This document shows positions 1 to 11,376 of a DNA stretch of 64,000 nucleotides, one piece after another. Location: contig JAKZHN010000023.1 of NCBI GenBank assembly GCA_037179335.1, positions 372,001-436,000 on the forward strand, read 5' to 3'. This stretch comes from Cyclaneusma minus (taxonomy: Eukaryota > Ascomycota > Leotiomycetes > Marthamycetales > Marthamycetaceae). Numbering within the stretch: the first letter of the stretch is position 1; each line of letters begins with the position of its first letter. The position numbers were made by a program, and so were the translations under genes. The notes beneath the pieces were generated by a model, which saw nothing but the letters and a program-made list of their open reading frames with translations, was not told where the DNA came from and did not search any database.

Positions 1-161
1 AGCCGTGAAATTTTACGTTGAGCTGTAAAATTCTACGCTGAGCCGGAAATTTTTAATTTCGAGTTGGAATTTCTATTTTGAAATGGAAATTTCCGCTCTA
101 AACTGGAAATATCCACTTCAAACTGGAAATTTCCGCTTCAAATCGGAAATTTCTGCTTTGA
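1..161. repeat. 20-nt minisatellite, about 8 degenerate copies
   Basis: Eight consecutive units of 20 nt (one of 21) follow a pattern close to ACTGGAAATTTCCGCTTCAA. They diverge most toward the left edge, where GGAAATT becomes TGAAATT or TGTAAAATT. The array touches the window start, so its true length is unknown. It is not coding in any frame I trust. Confidence 0.8.
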
Positions 162-847
162 AGTTTAGAACCATAAATTCGGGTGGAACCGTATTAAAAT
201 ATTTAAATCCTAAATAGAGGAAAGTATTGCGTGAGTTTCATCACTTTCATAGTGGCAGTGCTCATTTTGGGCACCTGCCCTGATGTTCTCGTGAGGCGTT
301 TGAGAAAACTCGTCGTTAGGGGCAGCGGCTTTTGGGATTGGATCTTGGAGGACTTGGATACGAAGAGGGTTACGGATTAGAGCAGACGAGATAAAGTGCC
401 GTGAAAACACTCTGAATAGTGAATACGGGTGAGATTAGTGGGTGAACGTCCAATTCCTAGGAATATCCCTGGTTATTTGGGATATCTACAATTATTCGGA
501 GATTGTAGACCGTATTCGGACTTTTTTCCTCACACAGTACTTTTCAAACAAAGTTCGCGGATAGTCAAGGTTCACGAGGGTCAGAGATGGAGAGTTTGAG
601 AGTGTTCTTGATTGCAATTTCATTTGACTACAATCTGCCTAAGCATTGGAGCTATTCCGTCTCTGAATTCTTAGCATCTGTTGAGGTGCGGTGTCTTGGT
701 GAGCCAGTGTCCGCTGTGGACTTCATTTATAGGGCAGCTTGTCAGTTCTCTTCAAGGTCCGAGTCTTTCAAAAATTCATCTTTCAGCATCCTCGTCCTTC
801 CATGCCTGACCCCTTCTCAGCTCTTGTCCATTCACATGTTCCCCATT
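162..847. other. Intergenic spacer, nothing recognised
   Basis: No convincing reading frame, tRNA or repeat was seen between the left minisatellite and the 3' end of the minus-strand Asn/Gln-rich gene. Only short open frames with unremarkable composition occur here. Confidence 0.5.
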
Positions 848-2689
848 TCAACTCTCACCACCTCCCATCCTCTGTTCCTGATAAACCCTGAGCCCACGCT
901 CCAAGAACAAAGCAGCATAATCTCTCCCTCCTTCCGCTGTCTGTAGTCCCGCATAGATTTGTCGCCATCGTCCATCTATCTTCTCCATCTCTCGAACCCT
1001 TCTTGTCTTTTCTTGTTCGTCGACGTTCTGTAGGTATGCAGTCGAGTGCGGCGTTGGGTCGGGGCCGAGGATTGAGGCAGCCAATGGAGAAGCTGGTGGT
1101 GCTGCTGATGGCTGGCTGGTGTTGGGAGGTGGTTGTTCTTCGAGGTGGGAGGACGAGGACAGGTTCGCGTGGGAAAGGCGTTCTGCTTGAGCAGATTGTG
1201 CGTTTTGAAGAATGTTTGAGTTCTCGGTGAAGTCTTGGTTTTGAGTGGAGTCTTTGTCCTGAGTTAAATCTTGGTTCTGAGAATCTTGGTTCTGAGTAAA
1301 ATTCTGATTCCGAGTAAAGTTCTGGTTTGGAGTGAAATTCTGCCTCTGTATCTTGGTTCTGAGCAGTACCTGGTCTTTGAGCAGTGTTTGGTCCCTGAGC
1401 ATTAGCAGGGTTCATATGTCTTGGGGTCTGAGAATTTCTGAGGTGGTCAGTAGTATTTGTGTTCTGAATGAGTCTTTGGTTTTGAGTGAAATTCTGCTTC
1501 TGATTGTCTTGGTGTTGAGCAATACCTTGTCTCTGAGCAGCGTTTAGTTTCTGATCCCTAGCTGGGTTCATATGTCTTGGGATCTGAGAATTTCCGAGGT
1601 TCTCAGCAGTATTTGTGTTTTGCGGAAGTCTTTGATTTTGAACAAGTCTTTGGTTCTGAGAATTTCCCTGAGAGTTTCTGGGGGTTTGAGCAGTATGTGT
1701 GTTCTGAGCACGTCTTTGGTTTGAAGCATCTCTCTGAGCACTTAGAGCAATTTCGGCATGTTGCCGAAGTCTTCTTTGCATCCATGTCTGAGCAATATCC
1801 CTGTCCCGTGCATTTCTGGGAGCGTTTTCGACACCTTCCCGAGAATTTCTGGCAGCGTTTTCAGCATTTCTGGGAGCAAGATCTAGCCTTCCAGTATCTC
1901 TTCGAGTATTAGTATCTCTTCGCGTATTTCTTGGGTCTTGAGCCATTCTTGAGTTTGAAGTATCTCTTGGGTTCTCAGACAGACGCGGTTTCTTGGAAGG
2001 ACGTGTCTCAGGTGCATAAGGTCTCTGAGCAGATGTTGGAGTGGGACGAGGTCGTGGGCGGCGGCGCACCAAGTCTTCCAGTGACTCCTTGCGAGAGACA
2101 TTGATCGTTTGCGGAATATCCGAGTGTCTGAAGAATTCCAGAAAGCTGGACGGGTGATAATCTCTCCCCCCGTGTTTCTGTAATACGTCAAGTCTTGGGC
2201 AGTCATTTTGCGATCAATGATACGATCTGGCCAGTCGGGATCGTAACCAGTGGTATACGGGACATCTCCGCGTACAAGGACTTGTAGGTTGAGGCCCAAA
2301 GAGCGAATTACGCTTGCTTCAATACGAAAGCGTTGTTCTTGGATAGATCGAGACCAGTATTGTTCGCGGATTATCTGGCGACGCCATGGTTGCGAGATGC
2401 TGGTTTGGATGCCAGCTTTCGCGGGTGTGGTGGTGGTGAAGATCAGATCAGCATGGGCTGGTCGACGCGACGCGCTATGAGTTGTGGGACCCGGACCCTC
2501 GGACGCCGGTCCGAAAAAGCTTAAATCTGCTAGCGCGTCACTGATCGATAAGATAAGATCCGCATCCGCAGAGCTTGATTTCGTCCCAGCCTCGTCTTCA
2601 ACACGCTTCCAACCCATACTCAACACCGCGAGCGATCCCCAAATCTCGCAAAAATGGGCAAAGGAACCGACAAGCTCTACATCACCCAT
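848..2689 (-). CDS. Putative Asn/Gln-rich repetitive protein, apparently frameshifted
   Basis: I do not recognise the family. On the minus strand, coding-like sequence runs from about 2600 (possible ATGs near 2626 and 2689) to a stop at 848, but it needs two frame changes. The upstream frame (to about 2070) is of ordinary composition. The next frame (about 2210-1350) is basic, then rich in Asn, Gln and Arg, with two copies of a roughly 52-residue repeat containing RHMNPA. The last frame (about 1350-848) carries short NFTQNQ-like repeats and a charged, coding-like C-terminus ending near GGGES. The first change could be an intron within about 2070-2270, although no junction is unambiguous. The second coincides with a 2-nt length difference between the repeat copies near 1341-1352, so it is either a real frameshift or a sequence error. 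The 5' end overlaps or abuts the divergent PPIL2 gene, suggesting a shared promoter. It could be a decaying gene. Confidence 0.5.
1330..1660 (-). repeat. Two-copy coding repeat, about 155 nt
   Basis: Two adjacent copies share the plus-strand string GGGTTCATATGTCTTGGG (near 1408 and 1563), followed by TCTGAGAATTTC. On the minus strand they encode the RHMNPA-containing repeat of the Asn/Gln-rich protein. A finer 18-nt periodicity (NFTQNQ-like) continues between 1240 and 1350. Confidence 0.75.
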
Positions 2690-4360
2690 TCCGAATGGTC
2701 CTCATCCGACGCCTACTCCGCCAGCGCCGGCTCCAACGTCAACGCCAAAGCCCCCCACGGCGCCTCCTTCAAACGCCTCCCTTTCAATTTCTGCGCCGCC
2801 TCTTTACAACCCTTCAAAAATCCCGTATGTACGCCCGCCGGCACGATTTTTGATATCGAAGTCATTAGTGATTGGCTTGCGCGGCACGGCACAAATCCTG
2901 TTGATGGCAAGCCGCTTAGTCCAAAAGAGTTGATCAAGCTGAATTTTGCACGCAATGGCGATACGGATGCGAAGGATGGCGGCACATCAGATGGATTGGG
3001 CGAAATGGTCGATCCGGTGACGTTCAAGGTTTTTACGGATAATACGCATATTGTGGCCATACGACACGGTACCGAGGCGAATGTGTTTGCCTGGGATACG
3101 GTGGAACGGCTCAATATCAAAGCAAAGATGTGGAAAGACTTGGTTGATGATCGCGAATTTACGAGATCGGATATCATCACGCTACAAGATCCGCAGAATA
3201 TCGAATCTAGGGATCTGAGCAAGTTTCAGTATTTGAAGGATGGACAGAAGATTGAGACGAAGGAACAGGAGCTGGAGAAGGCGGAGGGGAATGTGAATAT
3301 TGGTGCACTGGGACGGGTGGGTGAGAAGGTATTGAGGGCGAAGGAGGCCGTGGAGAAAGCGAGGAGGGAGAGGGAATTGAGGGAGGTGCATAAGTCGGGT
3401 GCCTTGGTGAAGACAAGGGAGAATGGTGCGCCGAAACCATCGCTGATTCAGGATAAGAAGATGGCATACAATGCAGCCCAATACACAACCGGCCGAGCAG
3501 CAGCAAGTTTCACAAGCACCGGACTTACGCCCGAAACCAGCGGCGAACGCGCCCTATTGAGCGACGAAGAATACATGCTCAAGCCCAAACGCGTCAAGAT
3601 CAAAGGCTACGCGCGCATTGAAACGAACTACGGCGCCCTAACCATCGAGCTGCAAACCGAAACGGCCCCTCGCGCCGTGTGGAATTTCGTACAGCTTTCC
3701 AAAAAAGGATATTACAAAGGCGTGTGTTTCCACCGCAATATCCGCAACTTTATGATCCAGGGCGGTGATCCGACAGGTTCTGGCAAAGGAGGGACCTCTA
3801 TATGGGGCAAGAATTTTGTCGATGAGTTTGATGGGCCGTTGGTGCATGATGCGAGGGGGTTGGTGAGTATGGCGAATAAGGGGAAGAATACGAATTCGAG
3901 CCAATTTTTTATCACGTATCGGGAGGCGAAGCATTTGGATCGGAAACATACGATCTTCGGGCGTGTAGTTGACGGACTGGGCGTCTTATCGAAGTTGGAA
4001 AATGTTCCGGTGGACGACAACAAGCGGCCCCTGGACCCCGTGGTTATGGAAAACGTGGTGGTTTTTGTGGACCCATTTGAGGAGTTCCAGAAGCAGAAAC
4101 AAGAGAAGGATATGGCTGAAAAGGAGAAAGAGGAGATTAAGAAACAGGGAGGGACGGAGGACGATAAGACGACGTGGACAGGGAAGAGGCTTAGGAACGA
4201 TGGCAGCTTTCAGGGAGAGTCGTCCGGTGGCGTGGGGAAGTATTTGAAGAGCTCGTTGAGCGAGGTGGCTACGAATGGGGATAGTGGTGGAGTGGAAGAG
4301 ACATACGAACCGGTCAAGAAAAAGGCTAGGTCGGGAGGCTTCAACTTCGACTCGTGGTAG
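2654..4360 (+). CDS. PPIL2: PPIL2-type peptidyl-prolyl isomerase with U-box
   Basis: A single-exon frame of 568 residues starts at a good-context ATG (AAAATGGGC). The N-terminus (MGKGTDKLYITHSEW) and a U-box at about residues 42-101 (FNFCAASLQPFKNPVCT, then NPVDGKPL) identify the PPIL2/Cyp60 family: nuclear cyclophilins with a U-box, associated with the spliceosome and with ubiquitin ligase activity. The cyclophilin domain spans about residues 318-477 and keeps the catalytic FHR (GVCFHRNIRNFMIQGGDP) and the NTNSSQFFIT motif. The position equivalent to Trp121 of cyclophilin A is His (HLDRKHTIFG); a non-Trp residue there is normal in PPIL2 proteins. A Lys/Glu-rich tail of about 90 residues follows. 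Length and domain order fit the family. It is divergent from the Asn/Gln-rich gene and upstream of the Zn2Cys6 gene on the same strand. Confidence 0.95.
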   Translation: MGKGTDKLYITHSEWSSSDAYSASAGSNVNAKAPHGASFKRLPFNFCAASLQPFKNPVCTPAGTIFDIEVISDWLARHGTNPVDGKPLSPKELIKLNFARNGDTDAKDGGTSDGLGEMVDPVTFKVFTDNTHIVAIRHGTEANVFAWDTVERLNIKAKMWKDLVDDREFTRSDIITLQDPQNIESRDLSKFQYLKDGQKIETKEQELEKAEGNVNIGALGRVGEKVLRAKEAVEKARRERELREVHKSGALVKTRENGAPKPSLIQDKKMAYNAAQYTTGRAAASFTSTGLTPETSGERALLSDEEYMLKPKRVKIKGYARIETNYGALTIELQTETAPRAVWNFVQLSKKGYYKGVCFHRNIRNFMIQGGDPTGSGKGGTSIWGKNFVDEFDGPLVHDARGLVSMANKGKNTNSSQFFITYREAKHLDRKHTIFGRVVDGLGVLSKLENVPVDDNKRPLDPVVMENVVVFVDPFEEFQKQKQEKDMAEKEKEEIKKQGGTEDDKTTWTGKRLRNDGSFQGESSGGVGKYLKSSLSEVATNGDSGGVEETYEPVKKKARSGGFNFDSW

Positions 4361-5583
4361 TTCGTTGCGCGCAAATACCCTTTATCTCCATTCAGCATTT
4401 GATGGCGTTAGGCGCTTGAGCGGGAACTATGGATACGCTCCCGGATGGCATGTCACGCGACCGGGAAAAGCGCAACATGGCAGAGGCGCCATTTCGCGGC
4501 TGTTAGCAGATCTTCCTTACAGAAGATGAGGAAAAGGCCACACAGACCCCTATAGACGACGGTGGTCAATATCGCGGCATCAGGCGGCTCATGTGATGGA
4601 CAGACAGAGAAGTGAAGGGGTTCGAGGGCCGGCATTATCGAAAGCCGGTATTCACAATGTGGAAAGCGTCGGGAGCTACATGCAAGGGGCCACTCGACGG
4701 GATCCCACTTGAACCCTTGGAGTACTTCTGTATCCTACAGAATCTGAATGTACCTTTCCCCGGACCCCGCAAATGGCCATGTAACGCTCATTTCTCCCCT
4801 CCTGCGCATTGACTGGTCGGAGGAGCAAGAGGCAGATCCATCCGTAGGTATACTTTATTCAAAGTACCATTTCAATTGACATGTACATGTGTTCGGAAGC
4901 CCTCGTCCCCGTCTCGAGGTGATGTTACACGCTTATCCCAAGGCCGAGGACTGTCATTCTTCGCATCCCAGCTTGATTCTGCAGCTGCCAGCTTGTAGAT
5001 ATCGGCACCCAAATACAGCAACACCTGCATGTTCGGCCGAGACAAGGCAACTCTTGTCAAGAAATGCGATACAGCAAAATATTACACATCAGAAGTTGCT
5101 CCCTATTGTCAGTAATTGGCGTTGTTGATTGGGCGCTGTCATATCGCGATAAGCCGGGCGAAACACTTTGCGCGATGACGGAGTTAGTTCAATCACGTCC
5201 AGCTGGCGCTCTCAGCGCAAGGCAGCGATGTTCCCCAAAACGCTGCAGTCGTGAACGAAGTTTTTAATGCCGGCGACTGCAACCCTCACTCACCGGACAA
5301 TAATAGCCCAATTGTCAGCCCTCCACCATTCACCCAATCCCACCCAATCTGCTCTCCTTTCCCCTCATCTCTCCGTGCCCTCATTGCAATCGCATCCCGG
5401 CCGCCCATCCATTGATCCTGATTGTTCCCGCGGGAACCCTGCAGCCCTATCGTCTCCACCTGATTGGCATTTCCGAAAATCCCCAGCCTCGAAGGACATT
5501 GACCCGACGAATCTGTCTTGCCGGCGCAAACCGTCGCAAAGCGTCGAATGGTCTTGGAGAGCTAGCCACGACCGCACGCAAAC
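4361..5583. other. Intergenic spacer and promoter of the Zn2Cys6 gene
   Basis: No convincing gene or tRNA was found. The last 300 bases (about 5280-5583) are C-rich on the plus strand (ACTCACCGG, CCACCATTCACCC), which is common upstream of ascomycete start codons. I could not assign a TATA box or specific sites. Confidence 0.45.
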
Positions 5584-8500
5584 ATGTCGCAACAGCCTGG
5601 AGTCCAGCAGTTCCCTCTCAAGCCGCCCGAGTCATCGGCGTCGCAACAGGCTGGTGCAAGTGACGCGCCCGGCGGCCCACAAGTGCCTCAACACAAGCGT
5701 GTGTATCAAGCGTAAGCTGCCCGCGGCGAGGACACCGGTCGAATGTCTTTATGCGAGATGTATGTGTAGCTAATTAATGGCCAAGATGCATTCCCTGTCG
5801 TCGTCGCAAAGTCAAATGCGATCTTGGCAGCGTCGACAATCCTTCCGATCCGCCGTGTGTGAGATGTCGACGCGAGAGCAAGGAGTGCTTCTTCAGCGCT
5901 ACGCGGAGGAAGAGGAAGGCGGACTCGGAGGGCCGCGATGAGAGTCTGGATGGTTATGAACAGGCGGATGATTATATGGTCCGGAATGGCAGAAAGAGAC
6001 TGCATAGTGAGTCGGGCACTGTGCCGGAGGCGTTGGCGGCTCTGAGGAGTCAGTCAGTTATGAGTGCCAGTCCGGTTGCACCGAGGCCACCTTCTTCCTA
6101 TGTCGACGGTACCGGCTTGGGAGCTCAACCTCTGACGCCTGGCGGACATCTGGGTCGGTCGGAGCCATTGAGGCGACCCCATCAGTCTCCCAATGGCTTG
6201 TATCGAGACGAAAGACCCAAGAAGGATGACAGGAACGCGCAGTTCGAAAACCCCGAAGCGCAAGAAGTGATGAGACCGTCGGTCTACGGTCCTCACGATG
6301 CTTTGGATCTACTATACAAGGCAGCGACCAACAGGTACATACCAGCTGCACCAGTTGTTCCTGCTGCTTATAATCGTTGCGAAGATACTAACCCTCCGAC
6401 GAGCAGTCCGGGCCATAAGCGATTTAGGAGTGAAAGTACCTCGAACATGCAACAGTCGCCTCGCAATTCGGATAAGTTCGCGGGGCCTTCGTCTCATGCC
6501 CATCCGATGCCTGCTACCGCTCAACAGAATAGTCAATATCAGAATGAGCCGATGGCGGCGCCGGGTGTGAGAAGAGAGGAGGCTATTGATCCGGCGCTGA
6601 CGCAACCTCATGATCGGACGCAAGAGCCGGGATACAAAGATGCTATTAAGGTGTGGTCGAGGTTTCGATTCGTGAGGGCTGGTTGGCTTACGCCCCCCGA
6701 GGCTATTGACTACATTGACTAGTAAGAACCGTGCCAGTTTTCCGTCTCTTAGAGGAGTCTTGTCTAATACGTGCTCGTAGCTACTATGAGTATCTCTCGC
6801 CATTGACACCCATCTCTCCGCCGACCTTTCGAAATCCGGGAACCCACCGCACTCTGCTGACGGAAGAGCCTATACTAACCGTCACTCTTCTCACTGTTGC
6901 GTCGAGATATATGAAGGTACCGGGTACTGGTGGCCACTGCAGATCCCATGCCATACACGAGCAACTCTGGACCTACCTTCGTGGCATGATCGAACGATGT
7001 CTTTGGGGCCAGGAAGCCTTTGGTGGTGGGTTTTGCGGATCCCATGCGGACACCGAAGCACAAACCTCCAGCACCGCTCCCTGGAGAGGTCTTCGAAAAG
7101 GAAGTCTTCGAACCCTAGGAACCATCGAGAGTCTGATGATTCTCACGGAGTGGCACCCACGTGCCCTACACTTCCCGCCCCAAGAAGCAACCGATGAGCT
7201 TATGTTACCTTCTTACGATGCCCCCGATTCTTTCAGCACTGACGAAGAAGGAAACCACCGACAACCCGGAGGCGTAGGGGGCAAGCGTATCGAAAGCTGG
7301 CTTGAACCAGCCTGGAGAAGCGATCGCATGTGCTGGATGCTCCTGAGTAACGCTTGGGGTCTAGCATACGAACTAGGCGTCTTCGATCAAATCGACGACC
7401 TCCTCGCCGGCGGAAGTGACATGACCCGCCCCGAATATGAAGAAGAAGGCTACCGCCTCCGGGCCGCCCGCATCAAAAAACTCCTCCTAATCTACATCTC
7501 GCAACTCGCCGGCCGCCTCGGCTGGACCAACATGGTCCCCGAAAATCTGCGCGGCCTAGCATTCACCGAGAACCGCCGACGTCGCCAATCAACCGACGGG
7601 TCTGGTACTACGCCTGGCACCAACACCACCATCAACGCCTTCAACTACATCCCCGACCTCGAGCTCGACGACCAGATCATCCACTGCTGGGCCGGCATCA
7701 GCAACGCCATGCACATCGGCAACGAACGCATTTTCCGCTCACGCAAACACACTACGGAAATCATCCAGAGCGGGCGCTATATCGAATTGCTGAAAGAATT
7801 CCAACCCATGCTGAGTAACTGGCAGCGCAATTTCGAAGGCTACCGCTTGCCACCCTACATCAAACATATTCTCACAATCGAATATGAATATGTGCGGATT
7901 TATGTGAATTCTCTGAGTTTGCAGGCGGTAGTGGAACGGTGCACGAATAATGCTGCGGCGAATGCACATGGTGGAGGTGTTAGTCAGAATGGGAGCGTGA
8001 CGGGCGTGCCGCATCCGCTATCCCCCGAAACGCAAAATCTATATGGCAAGCTCCCTCTCGCCAAACTCGGCGGTTTCGGTGCTGCGGATCAGGAGTATGT
8101 AAAAGAAGTCGTCGACGGCTCGCGGAACTTGCTACGCACTGTCGTTGATGGATTGCTGCCTAACGATTATCTGAAGCATGCGCCTGTGCGGACGTATTTT
8201 CGCATCATTTCTGGGGCTATGTTTTTGCTCAAGACTTTCGCGTTGGGCGCGTCAAAGTCTGATGTCGAAGTGTCAATAGGGCTTATGGATCGCGTGGTTG
8301 ATGCGTTGAGAAATTGTGTGGTTGATGACGTGCATTTGGGGATTCGGTTTGCGGATTTGTTGGAGACGCTTACGTCCAGGTTGAGGAATCGGTTTATGCA
8401 GGCGCCGAGTACGGATTCGCCGGTTAGGAGGGGGGCGAGGAGTCCGGTGGGGGTTATGAAGGGTGCTGCTGGTGGAAACGGACAGCAAGGTGGGGGACAG

Positions 8501-9022
8501 GGAGCAGGGAATGGGGAGGGGAGTAAGAGACCGACGAGGGTGGGATGGGATGATAGTGTGCCGGAGCCCGCGGCTGGTTTTTCTCACGACCAGTCAAATC
8601 CTCCACAAGGTGAGAATCCTCTCGAGCCCGCCGCGGCACCAAGTCCACACGCAATACATGTAGCTGACCCGGAGCTTCAAAAAACAGACATGCACGCTTC
8701 GAACAACCCAAGCATCTCCGCAACGCCCTTCGACATCTCGGCCCCTGGATCGCTATACTCGCACTCGCCCTTCAACGCTCCGTCTAACAATTTCCCTGGC
8801 AGTGGAGTTGATGGCAATGGTGGAAACGGAGGAGGGGATTGGGGTAATTGGGGCGATACGGGTGATATGTGGTACCTGCCTGCGGGACCGGCATTCTTTC
8901 AAAATGGAGACCAGCTGATTACGCAGACGGCCGAGGGGCTGAACGTGGGGGGGATGGATTTGCTGGAGTATATGGCGATGGATAATTTTGGGGGCGTGGA
9001 GGAGGGTGTTGGTGGGTTTTAG
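5584..9022 (+). CDS. Zn2Cys6 fungal transcription factor, 3 exons
   Basis: Joining 5584-5711, 5786-6721 and 6781-9022 gives about 1,101 residues. Exon 1 encodes a Gln/Pro-rich leader ending KRVYQ. The split codon restores the zinc cluster ACIPCRRRKVKC. The six cysteines are at 44, 47, 54, 67, 70 and 77 (C-x2-C-x6-C-x12-C-x2-C-x6-C), followed by a basic RRKRK linker. The second junction restores GWLTPPEAIDYIDYYYEYL, the start of a typical fungal-specific regulatory domain. Further on are helical stretches such as SDRMCWMLLSNAWGLAYELG, then a Gly/Asn-rich, acidic C-terminus that may activate transcription. The cluster and the start of the middle domain resemble Aro80-type regulators of aromatic amino acid catabolism; this is a judgement from memory, not a search. 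It should be a nuclear DNA-binding regulator. Its target is not shown by the neighbourhood. Confidence 0.9.
5712..5785 (+). other. Intron 1 of the Zn2Cys6 gene (74 nt)
   Basis: The donor is GTAAGC, the branch site GCTAAT lies about 15 nt before the acceptor, and the acceptor is AAG. Removing it joins GC with A to encode Ala directly before the first zinc-cluster Cys; without removal the frame is broken. Confidence 0.9.
6722..6780 (+). other. Intron 2 of the Zn2Cys6 gene (59 nt)
   Basis: The donor is GTAAGA, the branch site TCTAATAC is about 15 nt from the end, and the acceptor is TAG. The unspliced frame stops at the donor (TAG at 6720-6722). Splicing restores a Tyr codon and the continuous regulatory domain. 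Confidence 0.9.
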
Positions 9023-9449
9023 TTTGCTGCCCCAAACACTGTCCGACCGTGTGGCGGGGTCGGACTTTTTGAGCGTGAGGCGACGGAGGTTTGTTTTGGT
9101 GGATGGAAGATTTCTTGGTGGTTTCCAGACCTGGCGAGCTGGCTGTATCGCTGCTATCAATCAGTGGCGCAGATGATTTTGCTTCCTTGTTGCTCTCGGC
9201 GAGAGCCATTGTGCAAGCCGGTTTGCGGAGCGATGGGCGTTTTTGGGGAGCGTGGGGGCCTAGCTCTTGTTTTTTTTTTCCCTTGCTTTTTCATGAGCCA
9301 CATGAGCTTGCGGTATTATATATACAGGAGAAGTAGAACTAGACGTTAGCTTTTATTGCTATGCTAGCAGTAGTAGCAGTATTTCAAGGTATTTGAAAGC
9401 AACCTATCTTTGGAGCTTTGGAACGTCGAGAAAATCGGAAGAGGAATGT

Positions 9450-9975
9450 TCATTCCTCGTTGCCGAGACTCTGAGTGCAGTAGTAAATTGTGAGACTTTC
9501 AAGTGTCATCATGGAAAGAAAGGATGAGCGTGACAGTGATTGAATCACGTCGTGACAGGACGTATAGAAAGAAGGCATGGTTCTCACGAATTTTTGTGGA
9601 AAAGATTGACGGTGTCTAGGTTGACTGACTGCTAGGAGTAGGAACACGGAATTGAATAAAAAAGAAAAAAGGAGTTTGCTAGGATGCGGTGTATTTAGTA
9701 GGTATTTACCAGACTTACCCGATCGGTGTGTTAGAAAGGAAAGTTTTCGGCTGAGAACTGAACGCAGATTCAATGAGAGGAGTTTGCGCTGCGGCTCATC
9801 CACATTGTTCGATGGGAAATCTTCTAACTCGAGAAGCGAGGGAACCTGGGAGAGAACTTTGGGAGGGAACTTGGGAGGGACGATTTCGTGCGGGTGCACG
9901 GGTGGGCGGATTTGATACTTTGGACGCGCTGGTGCGGACTGGAGAGCCGGAGGACTCGGGCATCGGATGCGGCAT
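9450..9975 (-). CDS. Possible small intron-containing gene, unknown product
   Basis: On the minus strand an ATG at 9975 opens a 58-codon frame rich in Ser, Pro and Arg. An overlapping frame, open to a stop at 9450, contains a textbook intron-like segment: GTAAGT donor, CTACTAAAT, and CCTAG acceptor within about 40 nt (near 9720-9680). A TATATATATATA run lies about 105 nt upstream (10080-10092). I cannot choose the correct frame or exon structure, and the product is not recognised. It may be untranslated or a spurious open frame. Confidence 0.25.
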
Positions 9976-10114
9976 GTTGTGAGAATTTTGACTTGGGAAT
10001 TATGTGGGTATGTGATTCGAAGGGGAAAGAAAATGGTTTGGATTGAATGGAATAAAAGATATGGGGGAGGAAGGTTTGTTATATATATATATCCATTAAG
10101 TTTTAGGGACCGCT

Positions 10115-10550
10115 TTAAGAGGAAAACGCGCCTTCCGGGTTAAGAATATAGCGGCAAATACGCTCCAATTCTCGCAGAGCCCAGCCGTCTATTCGATCGC
10201 GTGTCGTTTCGTCAAATTTCGAAAATTTCTTCGTGGGGAGGCAGTGGCGGACGCGGTTTGGATTCGAAAAGCGTCCGTGAGGTAGAGCGTAAGCGATCCT
10301 GGATCCACGGTCTCGGCGCGCTACGTTCTACCCCAAGTGCCCGCGTATCAATCCTCTGATATTCTGCCACCACCTCACCGTGTGAAGCAGGCGGTGAGCA
10401 CAAGATGGCCATATTTCCAGATCCCTGCCGCAAAGCGCATGGCGCCACGAGCCAGGATATAGACGAGCCGCTCACGTGAGCGCACATTGAGGATGCTAAA
10501 TTCGACGACATGCGATTTGTGTGAGGGACACGGACGACAACGAACGACAT
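10115..10550 (-). CDS. Possible small gene, unknown product
   Basis: The minus strand has a 112-codon frame from an ATG at 10550 to a stop at 10212. A second frame overlaps it and extends to a TAA at 10115-10117; its C-terminal part (DGWALRELERICRYILN) looks like ordinary globular protein. A frame change, presumably an intron, would be needed to join them. A third frame between 10500 and 10380 also looks coding-like and ends at a GTGAGG donor-like site. No family is recognised and the exon structure is unresolved. Confidence 0.25.
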
Positions 10551-11376
10551 TGTGAGGGAGTTGGCGATGAAGAGGAATGACGGCTGACGCGCTGACGCCG
10601 CGACGGCTGTGGATTGGGTTTTCGAAAGGGTGGAGACTGCGGAAGGTGGGGAATTTGTTGGCTGTATTTTGACTGAGAAGGGTAAATGGTTAGGAAGTGA
10701 TGTGGAAGTGATGTGGTCAGACGCTCGAGTTGCTGGAGACTACTCTCAGGTAAGGAGAGCGTCTGCCTCTGTGTGCTGATGAGTTTTACGCCTATGGATG
10801 GCTCTCAGGATATGGTCGAGGTCAGAGTATTGGATCAATTCCCTCTGAGTTCTTGTCGCTGTTTTTCGCCTTCGTTTGCTTCACGGTGGCTCAATTTGTG
10901 CCGAAGACTCGGTCTTCGACGCGCTCGGAATCATCTTTGCAATTCATCTTCAGTATACCAGACTTGTTTTTGCGTCGTTATTTGTTGCTGCCTGTCGTAT
11001 TCGTATGGTTGTTTTGGTCGGTGGAGGAAATGTTGGGGTTTGAATGCTGGTTGCGTGTTGCGTGTTGCGGTTGCTTCGTTTGGGGCTTTGATGGAGGGAT
11101 TCGCGAGATTCGGTCATCGTTCTCGAGGCGTCGGTGGTATCTTCTGCTGATTGCCTGCTCCTGTCAGTTGATACTGAGTCTTAATGTTTGATACTCGCAC
11201 CATTGGCTGCTTGGCACAGGAAGCTTTGCGACTGGGGAAACATGGTCGAGTCGACTTGCATGCTTCCAGCTTTGACAGCTCGCTCTTTCCTTCGGCAGCC
11301 TGGATCTTGTTAGTCGTTTCCATCCGAGGAACTGCTGGCAGATGCGCGGAATGTCTGTGTCGCTTCTGGAGATGGT

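Noticed and set aside
1003..1912. Several plus-strand open frames over the Asn/Gln-rich gene
   Set aside because: They are antisense to the repeats and consist of Leu/Val/Ser/Glu-rich low-complexity translations. The minus strand gives the more protein-like C-terminus.
10713..11191. Plus-strand open frames of 112-145 codons
   Set aside because: They are rich in Cys, Trp, Phe and Ser with no domain-like pattern or splice support. I judged them chance frames.
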